Both the position numbers and the translations under genes were made by a program. From Thraustochytrium sp. TN22 (Eukaryota; Sar; Bigyra; Thraustochytrida; Thraustochytriidae), in the NCBI GenBank assembly GCA_013306675.1, contig JABLUY010000166.1, positions 23,292-87,291 on the forward strand: a stretch of DNA of 64,000 bases, written 5' to 3'. Positions 38,969-54,139 of this stretch are shown here, piece after piece. A model generated the notes under the pieces. The model saw only the letters and a program-made list of their open reading frames with translations. It did not search any database and was not told the DNA's origin. Positions within the stretch are counted from its first letter, which is position 1. Every line of letters starts with the position of its first letter.

Positions 38969-41143
38969 TCAGGGGCGGTAGAGTGTCCGAGGCGCAGCGG
39001 CGGGCGCCGCGTGGTCAACAAAGGTCTCTAGGGGTGGAACGAGGAGATCCTTGACGGTCTGAGAGCCGAGGTATTGATTGAGGAGATCCTTGAGGTCCTC
39101 ATTCTGCGCCTCGAGCTGCTGGAGCTCACCGATACTGGCGGCGCGCTCCTTGAGGACCTCAATGTACTTGTGCATGGCCTGCTCGAGGCCTTCCCAGACG
39201 CGCACGGTGCGGTCCGGGACGATGGTGGCGACCCGCGACCAGTACTGAATCTCCTCGATGCGGTCGCGCTCACGTCGCGCGTCAGAGGCCTCCTGCTCGG
39301 CCTGCGTTGTGGTCTCACGCTTGCTGCGCGGCTTGGCCGGCCCAAGGTCCGCCTCGCTGTCGCGGTTTCGTTGCTCCACAAAGGCGCGCGCCACCTTGAC
39401 AACGTCGTCCTGCTTTACCTTGAGCCCGAGCACCTGGCGGCACGCGTCCTCGGTATCAGCCTGCTCGAGGGCGAAGGCGTCGTCTTCGTCATCGTCGACG
39501 CGGTCGAAGAAGTGGCCTAGCAGGGAGCGGATCTCGGGCTCTGTGACAACGTTGAGCGCCTTGAGGATGGCATTGGCGCGAAGGACGGCGGACCCGGCGT
39601 CGTCACTGGAGGCCGCCTCGTTGCGCGTCTTAGCGTCGACCAAAAAGTCGGCCTCCAGCGAAAGCATCTCCAGCATAATGCGGACCTTGGCGTCGAAGAC
39701 CTTGGAGCGGCCGGCCGCGAGCCCGTCTGCCGCCTGCGCGGACGCGCCCTTGGCTGCGGCGATCCCGTCCTCGCTGGCGTCTGGAGCGTCGGCGGCGTCG
39801 GCGGCAGCGTCCGCACCCGCGACGGCCAAGTCGCCGGCGCCGGCCATGCGCACGCTCTGATCCGCAAAGGCGGCCGATCTGCACACGAGCAACTCGGGCT
39901 TGGGCGGCTGCCAGCGGTGACCGAGTTGCTGCTCCTGGATGATCTTGTCGGCCGCCAGCAGGCGGTCAAGCTGACCGAGGATCTCCTCCTGGTGCATGGT
40001 CCAGACCTCACGGTACTTTTTGTTGTCGGCCAGCTCAAAGTGCCTGAACTTGCTCTGCAGATCTTTGTACTGCTTGGTGATGCGCCGGTACTCCTCGGTG
40101 AGGTCCATGTTCTCCTGCTTGAACTTGGCATCGCTCGCGTGGTACTTGCCCATGAGCGTGGACAGCGCGTCCTTGAGTCTGGCCAGCTTGCGCTTCTGCT
40201 GTGCAAGCGTCGCCGAGTTCTCCATATCGCGCTCCGTCAGCACGCGGTAGTTGTACTCGAGCTTCTCCGTGTTGAGCTGGTACGTGGCGCGCATCTCCTC
40301 GAGCTGCTGCTCCAGCACCTGAATGTCAGTCTCCAGCTTGATCTTGAGCTGGTTGTAGTCCTCGGCGTCGCGCGTGCGCAGCTCCTCAAGCTCCTTCTGG
40401 TAGTTCGCCTCGCGCTCCTGCCGTGCCTCCATGTAGTTCATCTCCATCTCGCGCCGCTTTTCAAAGAGAGCGTCTGTCTCCGCGCGATTCGCCTCGATAA
40501 GCTCCTTTCGCTCTTGCAAGAATGCGTCCTCGATGTTGGAGAGTTCTTCCTCGTACTGGGCGCGCAGCTCCGCGTACTGTGCCGCCATGCGCGAGAGCAG
40601 CTCCTCGATGTCGGCGCCCTGCTGCTTGAGCGCCTTGACGTACTCCTCGTCCTTGATCTTGAGCTCGCGCTGGAACTCCGCGATGAGCCGGTCCTTGCTA
40701 CGGATAATCTCCGCGCAGGCCTCGCGCTGCTTCGTCATTTCGGCAGCCAACTCCAACGGCATGTTGTGCTCCATGAGCTCTGCCCATCGCATCTCAACGC
40801 CGGCATTCTTCTTCCCGCTCGAGAGCGCCTCGCCCTGAAGGTTGTGCAGTCGGCTCTGCCGCTTGTCCTCCTCCGCCACGCGCCGCTTCGACTCCACGAA
40901 GTCCGCCTCCACGCGCACGCTGGTAATGTCTCGCAGCGTCTGCTCCTTCTTGGCGTCGATCTTCTTCAGGCTCTCCGCAACCTGCTTCTTGCGCTTGCCC
41001 GTCTGCTCCTCCTCCGGGTCCACGCGCGCCTTGGCGTTGCCCGTCTCGCTGCGCGTCACATTGCGCTGCTCAATGCGCAGCCGCCGCGCGCGGATGCGCT
41101 CCTCCTGGCTCGCAGACTTTGTAGACGCTGCCGCCTCCTCCAT
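38969..41143 (-). CDS. DRC1: Dynein regulatory complex subunit 1 (DRC1)
   Basis: 724 aa, near the 740 of human DRC1. DRC1 is a coiled-coil scaffold of the nexin-dynein regulatory complex that links outer doublet microtubules and regulates dynein in motile flagella. The central rod (about 150-470) carries the family's conserved blocks: SKDRLIAEFQRELKIKDEEY, EDYNQLKIKLETDIQVLEQQ, ATYQLNTEKLEYNYRVL and the KIIQEQQLGHRW segment. An Ala/Asp-rich stretch (about 440-480) is followed by the C-terminal domain. The start at 41143 (MEEAAASTKSAS) precedes the conserved EERIRARRLRIEQR block; a start at 41203 is open but unsupported. This is the clearest evidence for a motile axoneme. Confidence 0.92.
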   Translation of the reverse strand: MEEAAASTKSASQEERIRARRLRIEQRNVTRSETGNAKARVDPEEEQTGKRKKQVAESLKKIDAKKEQTLRDITSVRVEADFVESKRRVAEEDKRQSRLHNLQGEALSSGKKNAGVEMRWAELMEHNMPLELAAEMTKQREACAEIIRSKDRLIAEFQRELKIKDEEYVKALKQQGADIEELLSRMAAQYAELRAQYEEELSNIEDAFLQERKELIEANRAETDALFEKRREMEMNYMEARQEREANYQKELEELRTRDAEDYNQLKIKLETDIQVLEQQLEEMRATYQLNTEKLEYNYRVLTERDMENSATLAQQKRKLARLKDALSTLMGKYHASDAKFKQENMDLTEEYRRITKQYKDLQSKFRHFELADNKKYREVWTMHQEEILGQLDRLLAADKIIQEQQLGHRWQPPKPELLVCRSAAFADQSVRMAGAGDLAVAGADAAADAADAPDASEDGIAAAKGASAQAADGLAAGRSKVFDAKVRIMLEMLSLEADFLVDAKTRNEAASSDDAGSAVLRANAILKALNVVTEPEIRSLLGHFFDRVDDDEDDAFALEQADTEDACRQVLGLKVKQDDVVKVARAFVEQRNRDSEADLGPAKPRSKRETTTQAEQEASDARRERDRIEEIQYWSRVATIVPDRTVRVWEGLEQAMHKYIEVLKERAASIGELQQLEAQNEDLKDLLNQYLGSQTVKDLLVPPLETFVDHAAPAAAPRTLYRP

Positions 41144-41930
41144 CCTGCCAAGCCAAGCCAAGCCGTCGCCACGCGCGCACTGCAGCGGCGCGAGGCTCGC
41201 CACGCAAGCCTGGCAGCTCGGCAGCTCGGCAGCCAGCCAGCCGGCCAGCTAGCCGCACTGCGCGCGCCGTGCAGGCTCGCCCTCGACCGCTTTGGCCTTT
41301 CCTTCGAGTTCTCCGAGTCCTGCGAGTCCTCCTCTCCCTCTCTTCCGTGTCCTCGATGTTTTTTCTGCCTGCACGATCTGAGTCGAGCTGAGTGATCCCG
41401 ACAGCCGCTCTTCGGCCAGCTGTGACGGATTCGAGGGAAAAACGGCTACGTGTGCACCGGTACGCGCGCCGCCGCCGCCGCGAGTCCAGCATTATTACTG
41501 CGGCGGCGGATGGCGGCGGCGGCCCGGGTGGCACACGCCAACCGGGCTGACCCGTCCGGGCCGGCGGCGACGCGCTGCAGCTGAATACTGCGGTGCAAGG
41601 ATGCCTTCAAATTAGGGCAAAAGCGCTCGCTGTCGAGACCGTGCAAGATCATGCGTACGGATGGTTGGTTACTTGACTCTAACAAAGCGGCTCTCGACAG
41701 TGCAAGATCATGCGTACGGATGGTTGGTTACTTGACTCTCGACAGTGCAAGATCATGCGTGTACGGATGGTTGGTTACTTGACTCTAACAAAGCGGTCAA
41801 TGCTATGGCGCGCGCGCGGCTAATGCTATGGCGCGCGCGCACACATAACATGCGTGCGTGCACAGGATCGCCTCCAAGGGGCAGGATGCGCAGAACAGCA
41901 CAGCCTGAGCCATCAGCTGCACTCCTGGCG
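41144..41930. other. Intergenic region with 39-base triplicate
   Basis: 787 bases between the DRC1 start and the stop of the next minus-strand gene. It contains three copies of a 39-base unit, then a duplicated GCTATGGCGCGCGCG at about 41802-41840. Confidence 0.65.
41642..41786 (+). repeat. 39-base repeat, three copies
   Basis: Unit beginning TGCAAGATCATGCGTACGG at 41642, 41701 and 41746. The third copy carries a two-base GT insertion. Spacers are CT-rich and also partly repeated. Confidence 0.9.
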
Positions 41931-42160
41931 TCAGCTGCTCTTGTTGTTGTTGGTGTTGTTGGTGTTATTTTTGGCGGTGGTGGCGGCGGCAGCGGCGCTG
42001 TTGTTGCTCGTGGCGGCGGCACCCCACTTGGCTGAGGCGAGGACCTCGGCAAGACCGCCGCCGGCCTTGGGGAGCGGGGACGCGCTCGCGGAAGGAGCTG
42101 ACGAGGAGGACAGTAGGCCACTGCTGGACGCGCCGGGCGCCGTGGATGATTGAAGCCCCC

Positions 42161-42191
<31 letters not shown>

Positions 42192-44851
42192 CTGTTGGAG
42201 CGTGGACATGAGGTTCATGGCGAACTGGCCGTTCTGCCACGCATGGAGGAGGTTCCCCGGCACCGCCGCGTTGGGCGAGGCCGTCTGACTGCGGGAGCCC
42301 GAAACAGATCCGGACGAGATGCTGGAAGAGGCACCGTTCGCGCCGAGACTTAGGCCAACGCCGCTGTTGAGCCCGCCGCCGTTGCTGGTGATGGCACTCG
42401 CAGCGCTGTTGTTCTTGCTGTTCTTGAAGAAGTTGGCCAGGAAGGAGCTGGCAGGCGTGTTGCGTTCCGAAGCCGCCGTCACTGCCGCCGCTGCCGCCGC
42501 CGGGCTACTGGACGAGCCCGTAGCCTTGGCCAGCTGCTGGTGCAACTCCTGCAGCTGCTGCAGCTGCTGCATGGAGGTGAGCTCACCAGCAAGGCCACTG
42601 CCGTTGCCCGCGGCATTGGCGCTGCCGCCGTTAGCACTGCCACCAATGCTGCTAGTGCTGCTGCTGTTGCTGCTGCTGCTGCTGCCGCCGCCACCGCTGC
42701 CGCCGATTCTGCCCCCTGTGGCGGACCCGCCGCTGGCAGTGCGCGCGAAGAAGTTTGGCGACGAGCCGGCGCCTGCGGACCAGTTGGACCGACCTTCGCC
42801 CTGCAGGAGGCTCTGGAGGCGTGCCGTGGCGTCCTCGCTGCTTGCGGGTGGCGGTGTGGGCGAGGCGCCGCGCTTCTTGGCCTTGGACGAACGCTGCTTC
42901 TTGGCGCTCGCCGGCTTGGCCGCCGTCTCATTGTTGTTGTTGTTGTTGTTGTTGTTGCGAGCGAAGCCCGGCATCTGCGGGTCAAAGGGCAGATCCGCCT
43001 TGGCCGGTGACGACCCGGACGCGCGGGCGCCACCGCCAACGCGGCCGGCGCCGCGCTTGGTGGCGCTGCCGCCGGCGCCGGCGCCACCGGCAAAGCCGCG
43101 GCCCCTCTTGGCTAGCTCTAGGCCGCCAACGCTCGCTGCAGCGGCAGTGGGCATTGTGGCGTTGACGGGGCTGTTCTTGGCGAGCTTGCGGGCCACCTCC
43201 TTCAAGATCGTCTTCTTGTCATCCTTGAGGGTCTTGAGCTGCTTCTCGTCGATCTGGCCCGTGCCGAGCGACATGATGGAGGCGGCCGTGTCGAAGGTCG
43301 GGTGTGCATCTGTCTTGCGCGGCGCAGACTCCGCGCCCTCCCAGGACCGCCAGCGGAAGTCGAGGCCGGTCAAATCGTCCGTCTCCCAGTCATCCTCCCC
43401 GCTGCTCTCGTCCTCGTCATCTTCCTCATCTCCTGCAGCGACCTTGCGGCGGCGCTTCGCGCGGCCGACCTCGGACGACTGCGCGCCGCGATGCGCGGAG
43501 TCCAGTCCGTTGCGGTCGAAAGCGTCGCGCGCCTCGTCGGCCTCGTCGCCGTCCTCGTCCTCCTCGTCGCCGTCTTCGTCCCCGTCCATGGGCTCGCTGT
43601 TTCGGCGCAAAAGATCGACATCGACCTGACGGCGCTTGCGGCGGTCGTCGAAATAGGGGCGCGCAAGTTCCTCGTTCCACCCCTTGCCGAAGTATCCATT
43701 GAGGCCTTGGTCACGCGGCTCGTCGAGCGGCCGCTTGCGACGGCCGATGGTGACCGGGAAGGCGCGGAAGTGGTAGGTTTCCAGTGGCGAGATGATGGTC
43801 TCCTCCTCGACGCGCTTCCTGCCGGCCACAAAGCGGCCCCAGCCCTGCATCACGGCCTTGTCAATGGCCCGCACGCGGCGAGCCTCCTCCTCTGAGGCCG
43901 GTGCCCGGGAGTCTGGAGGCCCGCTCTGGCCCGGCGTGGCCGCGAACCGCCGCCGGGCGCTCATGGGCGCCGGTCGGCGGCCCGAGCCGCCGCCGCCGTC
44001 ACCTCCTGTCGCGCTGCCGTCGTCCTCGTCATCCGAGGCCGCCTTGGCCGCCTTGGCCGCCTTGGCCGTCGTCTGCGCCTGCGCCCGAGCCGTCCCGGCC
44101 GCTGCCTTGACCGACGAGGACGAGGACGAGGACGTTGCAGCGGCGGCTGTAGCGGCACGCGCGGCCGCGGACCAGTCGCGGCCGCGGTCGCGGTCGTCAA
44201 CGTCGAAGACATAGGGAAAGTCAGCTTCGGGAACGTGGATGTAGCCGGGCTTGCGCGGCGACTGCGCCACCGCAAACTTGTAGTCCGAGAGCGTCTCGTC
44301 GCGCGTGAGCGGGATGGCACTGGAGTCGTCGAGGGGCACCGCGCCGCGCGAGAACACGGGCGAGGCCCAGCAGGCTGGATTCCAGCAGTTGGCCGCCTCG
44401 GAGTGCTTCTCGAGGCGGCACACGTTGCAGCGTGGAATCTTGACAATGGGCGGCACGTACTTGTCCTCAAGGTCGTTCGGGTCGCCACAGATGCGGTCGC
44501 GCCACAGCGTGAGGTCTGGGCGGTGTTGATTGTACTTGACGAGCCTGTCACGGTCGTGCGTCATCCAGGCGTGAATACCGTCCTGGCGCTCCTTGTTGAC
44601 GGCGAGCAGGCGATTGATCTTGGGGTCCTCCGTGAGCGGAATTCGGCTGACGTTCTTGATCTTGGGCCGAGCGCGCGCCGTGCGCCGTGCGCCCTGGCGC
44701 GCGGCGCGCCGCGTCACGTCCGGCGTGCCGGTCGTGCTCCCAGCCACGGAGGACCGGGAGTCCTCATCAGCGGCACCGGCCGAGGCGATGCGACGCGTGT
44801 TGGCGCGGCCGCGCGTGCCGGGCTCGCTGGCCGTGCGCGTCTCCAGCGCGC

Positions 44852-44893
<42 letters not shown>

Positions 44894-45480
44894 GCTTGCG
44901 CTTGCCCGTGCCCTCGGACACCTTGGCCTGCTCGCTCTCCGCAGTGATCTGACCGATCTGCACAAAGAACTGCCGCAGAATGGCCTTGGGCATGTGCGGG
45001 AAGGAAACCGCCTCATGCTGGCGCGCTATTGGGTCGTCTCCGGCGTCCTCCTCCGTGGACCGCAGCACAAAGTAGCTCTTGGTGAACTGGACCACCTGCA
45101 GGCCCGGCCCGCGCTTGGAGCTTTCTCCGCCCCCCTCCAACATCGCCTGCAGCAGGCGCGGGGCCTCCGCCTCGCTCTTGACGATCTCGCCCAAGACCGG
45201 GACGGCGTCTTCCAAAACCTCGAACTGGTCGCGCTTCTTGCGCACCTTCTTCTCGGCGGTGCGAATATACCAGTACCCGTTGCCGCTCAGGATGGTGCCG
45301 ACGGTGCCGCGTTTTGAGCCGTACGTGATGACGCACTTGCGGCCCACCAGGCCGCCGGTCTTGCTGCGGTCGGCCTGCGCGGCGCTCGAGCGCCGCGACG
45401 TCTTGCGCCGCGGCGCCTTGGACCCGGTCTCCGAGTCTGCCTCTCCTTCATCGTCATCATCGTCGTCATCGTCGTCATCC

Positions 45481-45512
<32 letters not shown>

Positions 45513-46781
45513 ATCCCCGTCGCCGTCGCCGTCGCCGTCCCCATCCGCCTCGCCCGCGCCGCCGACACGCCCGCCACCGTCCCGGTCCGAGGAGGTCTCG
45601 TCATGCGCACTCGTATCCTCGTCCGAGGCGCGGCCCGCGCCGGCCTGCGCGTCCTCGTACTCGTACGGCTGCGTCGCAAGCCGCTTCAAGAGCGGAGATC
45701 CGACCGGGACCACCAGCTCCGTGGCGCGGCGCGCGAACTCCGAGTCCACCGCGTCAGCCGCATCTTCCTTGCGCAGCTGCACCCAGCCATTGCCAGACCG
45801 CTGCACGACGGCCACCTCACCCTCGAACTCCGTCGACCGGATGATGACTTGGGCACCCACCCAGTATGCCGGGTTCGTGTCAGCCAGGAGCTTGTCCGAA
45901 GCCTCGACGTCGGGGCGTAGGCATGTCACCAGGGGCTTGCCAGGCGGCGAGTCCGCGCTCTCCGCGGCGGCCGAGGGCGTGCGCGTCATGGCGCCGCCAG
46001 CAGAGGCGCCGGCATCGGTCGATGGCGGCACGCCGGCGGCGGTGGCGCCCGCCGCCGCCGGATCCTCGAGCAGCTCGTTGCCGTCCTCGCCCAGAGGCAG
46101 CAGACCGGGGCCCTGAAACTTGTACAGGTCGCCCGAGTCGTCCATGCGGACCGAGAACCACGTGTTCGGGTGCATGGGCGTCTCGGCGATGACGCCCGTC
46201 TCGCCCACCAGGTGTGACACGCGGCTCCGCGAGTTGTTCACCTCGCGGATGCGCACAGGCCGCCCCAGCGTCAGTAGGCTCTTGTCGGCCGCGCCGCCCG
46301 CGGTCTGGCTGCTCGAGGTCGACGAACTGCTTGCCAGCCGCGCGCTCTTGGCCAGCTGCGGCGGCGCCGCCGCTGCCGTCGCCTCGCCGGCGCCGCTGGC
46401 ACTTGCCTGCGTCTCGTCGCCTGGTGCGTCCATCATGGCCTCGTCGCCGTCCTCCTCCTCGTCGTCGTCCTCGTCCCCGTCCCCGTCCTCGTCCACAGCG
46501 CCGTCGGCGCTGGCTACCGCGCCGTTGCTGTTGCCGTTGCTCAAGGCCGCCGCGGCGCCCGTCGGCCCCTCGCCCTCGCCGTCCACCGGCTCAAAGTGCG
46601 TCTTGCGCAGCCGGATCTCCTCTCCGTCCGAGAACCGGATGCGGTACCACGACGTGGGCTGCGACGGCGCCGTCACGATCTCGCCTTCCAGCCCAACGCG
46701 CCGCTGCAGCTTGTCCCTGGTCACGCGCACGCGCTGCCCGACCGCGAAGAAGACTGGCCCGCCTCCGCGCCCGCCTCCCAT
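41931..46781 (-). CDS. Large protein with KOW/Tudor-like repeats and a CxxC zinc-finger-like motif, 1616 aa
   Basis: No family recognised. From the ATG at 46781, about four SH3-like (KOW/Tudor-type) modules can be seen: residues 10-60 (GQRVRVTRDKLQRRVGLEGE), about 170-230 (VGETGVIAETPMHPNTWFSV), about 310-360 (VGAQVIIRSTEFEGEVAVVQ) and about 470-520 (VGRKCVITYGSKRGTVGTIL). Acidic Asp/Gly runs separate them. At about 784-806 a C-x2-C-x11-C-x4-C motif (CNVCRLEKHSEAANC, then CW) could bind zinc. Basic Lys/Arg clusters suggest nuclear location. The C-terminal third is Ser/Gly/Asn/Gln-rich with poly-Asn and poly-Gln runs. A chromatin or transcription role is plausible but unproven. Start alternatives reach 47216 through GC-repeat sequence. 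Confidence 0.82.
42161..42196 (-). repeat. CAG/CAA run encoding polyglutamine
   Basis: About 12 Gln codons near the C-terminus of the KOW-repeat protein. Confidence 0.85.
42930..42956 (-). repeat. AAC run encoding polyasparagine
   Basis: Nine consecutive Asn codons on the minus strand in the low-complexity C-terminal third of the KOW-repeat protein. Confidence 0.85.
45449..45548 (-). repeat. GACGGC/GAT repeat encoding Gly-Asp and Asp runs
   Basis: About ten Gly-Asp dipeptides followed by a poly-Asp run, forming the acidic spacer between the third and fourth KOW-like modules. Confidence 0.85.
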
Positions 46782-48407
46782 CGCGCTCTGCTCTGCCTGC
46801 TTTGCTCTGCCCGCTCTGCCTGCCTGCCTGCCGCGCGCTCGCTCGCTCGCTCGCTCCGCCGCCCTCCTGCGTCGCGCGCGCGCTGGCGGCCGTGCTCTCC
46901 AATCTCCAGGTGCGAGCGCTTCCACCTGAGCCCGGTACGCTGCGCTACGCTCAGCGTCTGCGCTCGTCGGACGAGGCGGGGCTTCCGCCGCTGCTGGCCG
47001 CTGGCTGGCCGCTGGCTGGCCGCTGGCGGGCCGCTGGCGGCTGGCCGGCGGGCCTCGCGGCGCCTCCGCGCGCGCCGACTGCCTCGCGGCCGCTCGCGCG
47101 CGCCGGCGAGCGGTCTCGGCGCCGCCGCGCCTCTGCCCTGCCCTGCCTGGCCTGCTCTGCTCTGCTCTTGTCTGCTCTGCTCTGCGCTGCTCTGTGCGCC
47201 CTCCTCTCTCGCTCACCTAGGCCGCCTCGCGCTGGCGCCGGCCGCGGTCGCCGCGGTCGGCGCGCCGGCCGGCGGGCGGGCTGGCCGCGGCCGCGCGCCG
47301 GCTCGCGCGCGCCGCGCGCTCGCCCGCGCCGCTCCGCGCGCGCGCAGCCGCGCGCGTGGCGGCGGCGGCGGCGGCGGCGTCAGCAGCTCGAGGCTGTTTT
47401 TCGAAATCGATCACCGGCGCGGCTCCGCAGCCGCCGCGCGCCGCGTGCCGGCCACCAGCCGGCGGGCGACCGGGCGCCGCGCGCGGCCCGCCGGCGAGCG
47501 CTCGCTGCGGCCGCTCCGCTGCCGCCGCGCCGCGCGCCGCCGACCCGAGCGCGCGCCGCGTCCGGACGGGCTCTGGTCTGCCGCGGCTCGCCGCTGCGAC
47601 AGGGCCACGACGGCCGCCCGGAACTCGCACGCCGCCCCCCTGCGCGCTGCTCGCGCCCGCCTGCCCGCGTGCAGCGCGCGCCCTGCCCCCCGCGGGTTGC
47701 GCAGACTGGGTCCGCCGCGCCGCGCGGGGCCCTTTTCCCGTGGACGCCCTCTGGGCAAAATTCATCCTGGGAACCATCCTGGTCTTCATCTTGGTCTTCA
47801 TCTTCGACGCATCTTGTCGCGGTCCCGGCAACGTCAAGGTCGTCTGCAGCGGTGCATCATGGCGATTGACGTGGCTCGGGGTCGGGGGCAGAGTCGTCGT
47901 GCGGACACGAGGCCGGCGGAAGGCGGGGCGGGCGCTGCGATCTGGCTTCGGTGGGGGCAGAGCGGTCTGGACGCGGCACGGGGCCAGGCTCGGGGCCAGG
48001 CTCGGAATGGACGGTCGTGTGCTCCTCCTTGCAGCTGTGGCTAGCCTCATCGCGCACTTGCAGCACGTGGCCACCGCCAAGAGCAACGTCGCTCGCAGGT
48101 CAGCGATCTTGGTGCGCTTTTTGCGGAGACCGGGCTTCTGCGTGCCTCGTGATCAACGGCGAGGCGATCGATCGTCCACGCCGAGCGCGGCAGCTCGTAC
48201 AGCGTGCACAAGCGAGCGCCCCGCACGCGAGCCGGTCGGCGGCGCAGACGACGTCCGCGCCGAGGTCGTCCTGGTCGACGTCCTCGAGGCCGTTGTACGC
48301 CGCGGCGGCGACCGTGACCGCCGAGCTCCAAGTCTCAGAGGCGGGCTCCCAAAGCAAACCAAAGCAAAACCCGCGCGCGCGCGCGGCAGACCCGCGCGCT
48401 CGGCGAG
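46782..48407. promoter_or_regulatory. GC-extreme region between divergent KOW-repeat and TBC genes
   Basis: 1.6 kb between divergent starts. Segments 46800-47700 are dominated by CTCTG, GCTGGCCG and GCGCG repeats. Four or more frames stay open throughout, so their products (Arg/Ala/Pro-rich) are not credible. It probably contains both promoters. Confidence 0.5.
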
Positions 48408-52296
<3,889 letters not shown>

Positions 52297-52453
52297 GTCG
52301 CAAACTACTACCGAGCAGGAGCTTTGACCTCAGGGCTAGGCCAAAGCTATGATTGTGCGATGGGGCAAGTAAGTGCCTCTTGCGCCAGCGCGACAGGATG
52401 CCAGTAGGCTGCTTCCAATTCAATCACCACCATCATCATCACCTTCTTCATCA

Positions 52454-54139
52454 TCAGTTGTTCAGGTTGTCGCGCGCTGCTTGCAGGTTCTTCTTGACGG
52501 CCTCGTACGCGGCGAGCGCCTGCGTCACCTGCTGCTTGAACTTGTTCTTGAGCACGACGTTCTTTTGCTTCTTGAACTTTGCCATGGCCTGATCGTAGGC
52601 CAGCTTGGCATTGCGCAGCTCGCTCTCCAGTTTGCGCACCGCGAGCATCGCCGGGTCCTCGTCGCCCGCGAGCGGCTGTGGCGATGGCAACGGCGCGGCG
52701 GGCGTGCCGCCGGGCGTCATGCCGGGCGTCAAGCCGGGCGTGCCACCCGGCGACGGCGACGGCGACGGGTTCGGCACGGGCGATGGCGATGGGCCAGGCG
52801 CGCCGCCCGTCGAGGATGTCACCGCAGAGGATGAAGACGAGCCGGCCGCACCCGGCGGCGACGGCGACGGCATCACCGTCTGCGACGCCGGCGTGCCTCG
52901 CACAGCGTCCGCGGCGCTCGCCAGCGCACCCGTGGCACCCGGCGTCCCCGCCGGCACAGGTGTCAACCTGCTCGCGGCAGGCGGCGACGGCGTCGGCGCC
53001 GCGGCGGTCCCAGGCGGTGTCAGCACGCTGCCCGTCGTCGCCGGGCTCGGCGTGGGTCGCGGCGGCTGCGGCACAGGCCGCGACTGAGACGGCGCGACCG
53101 GGGGCGGCGGCGGCGGAGGCGGCGGCGGCCCGGGCGGCCCGCCCGAGGGCGCTGCAACCTTGGCAGGCTTGGGCGCCTTGGGCGCCTTGGGCGGCCCCGC
53201 GCCAGGTAGCGTCTTCTTCTCCTTCTTGCTGCTCTTGGCCATGATGTCGTCCATGGGCACAACCTTGATGGCTGGCCGCTCGGTGCGCGAGGAAGCGCCG
53301 CCCGTGGCGCTCGTGCTGGGCGCCGCCGCGGCGCTCGCGTTCGCTGCTTGCTGCGAGACGGCCGCCTGCGCCGCGCTCAGGCTCACGCCCGTGCGCTCCA
53401 AGTGCTGCAGGTAGTTGGCGTACGCCAGATCGTACGCGCGGCGCGAGTCGGACAAGAAGTTGTCCGAGCCCTGCTTGATGATCGTGCGATCTTCCCAGTA
53501 CTGCATGAAGGGCTCCATGTCGATCAGCTCGTCGTACTGCAAAGTCGTCGTCTTGTCCTCGGAGAGTTTGTCCTGCGCGACCGCCACACAGCCGGCTCGT
53601 GAGCGCGTCTTCGAGAGCTCGCCGCGGCCGCGGCCTCAACTTACCACAATCTTGCGCAGCTGCTGGTCCATCCGGCCCACCAGACGGCTCCGCTCCTCCT
53701 TGTCCGTGGGCAGCTTGTTCTTGATGGCGCGATCCATGCGCTTGAAGCGCTGCGTCGCCGCCTGCTTCATGGGCGGCGTCAGGCCGTCCTCCATCATCGC
53801 TGGCACCTCGGGCCTCGGCTTGCTGCCCACCTTGACATTGTGCACCTCCACCACCTGCGCCACGTCCGCGCTCTTATAGTACTTGTAGGAGTCGCGCGTC
53901 TTCTGCGTCTCCACCACCGTCGGCAGGTCGCGCAGCGTCGCGTAGTACGAGTCCTCGCCGATGCAGAACACCAGCTCGCGCGGCCGCTCCGCCGACTCCG
54001 ACTTGATCACCACCTTCTCGCCCAGCCCGTCCGGCCGGCTCACCACCGCCTGCACGCGCTCCGACAGCTCCGGCGGCACGCGCAGCACGGCGTGCTCCTC
54101 CAGCCCGCCCACCGTCAGGTCCGAGACGCGCCCGCTCAT
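52454..54139 (-). CDS. TAF7: TFIID subunit TAF7, two exons
   Basis: Exon 1 runs from the ATG at 54139 to 53645; exon 2 from 53572 to the stop at 52454. Joined in frame they encode about 537 aa. Exon 1 carries the TAF7 (TAFII55) domain: HAVLRVPPEL, SYYATLRDLPTVVETQKT, YKSADVAQVVEV and DGLTPPMKQ. TAF7 is a TFIID subunit that binds TAF1 and restrains its activity. Exon 2 adds a Tyr/Asp-rich segment (LQYDELIDMEPFMQYW), a long Pro/Ser/Gly-rich linker and a C-terminal basic coiled coil. Without splicing, exon 1 stops after RKIVVS, and exon 2 has no ATG before an internal Met. Two separate genes are the alternative; the phase match and missing start favour splicing. RUVBL1 is convergent, 157 bases away. 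Confidence 0.85.
53573..53644 (-). other. Spliceosomal intron in TAF7, 72 nt, phase 0
   Basis: The donor reads GTG|GTAAGT (consensus GTAAGT) and the acceptor GTCGCGCAG|GAC. The retained intron would stop translation three codons after the junction (GTA AGT TGA). Removing it joins the TAF7 frame to the downstream frame without a shift. It is GC-rich with no obvious polypyrimidine tract. Confidence 0.8.

Noticed and set aside
52454-53572. Proline-rich frame as an independent gene
   Set aside because: It has no ATG at its N-terminus (the frame opens with GTG) and begins exactly at a splice acceptor in phase with TAF7.
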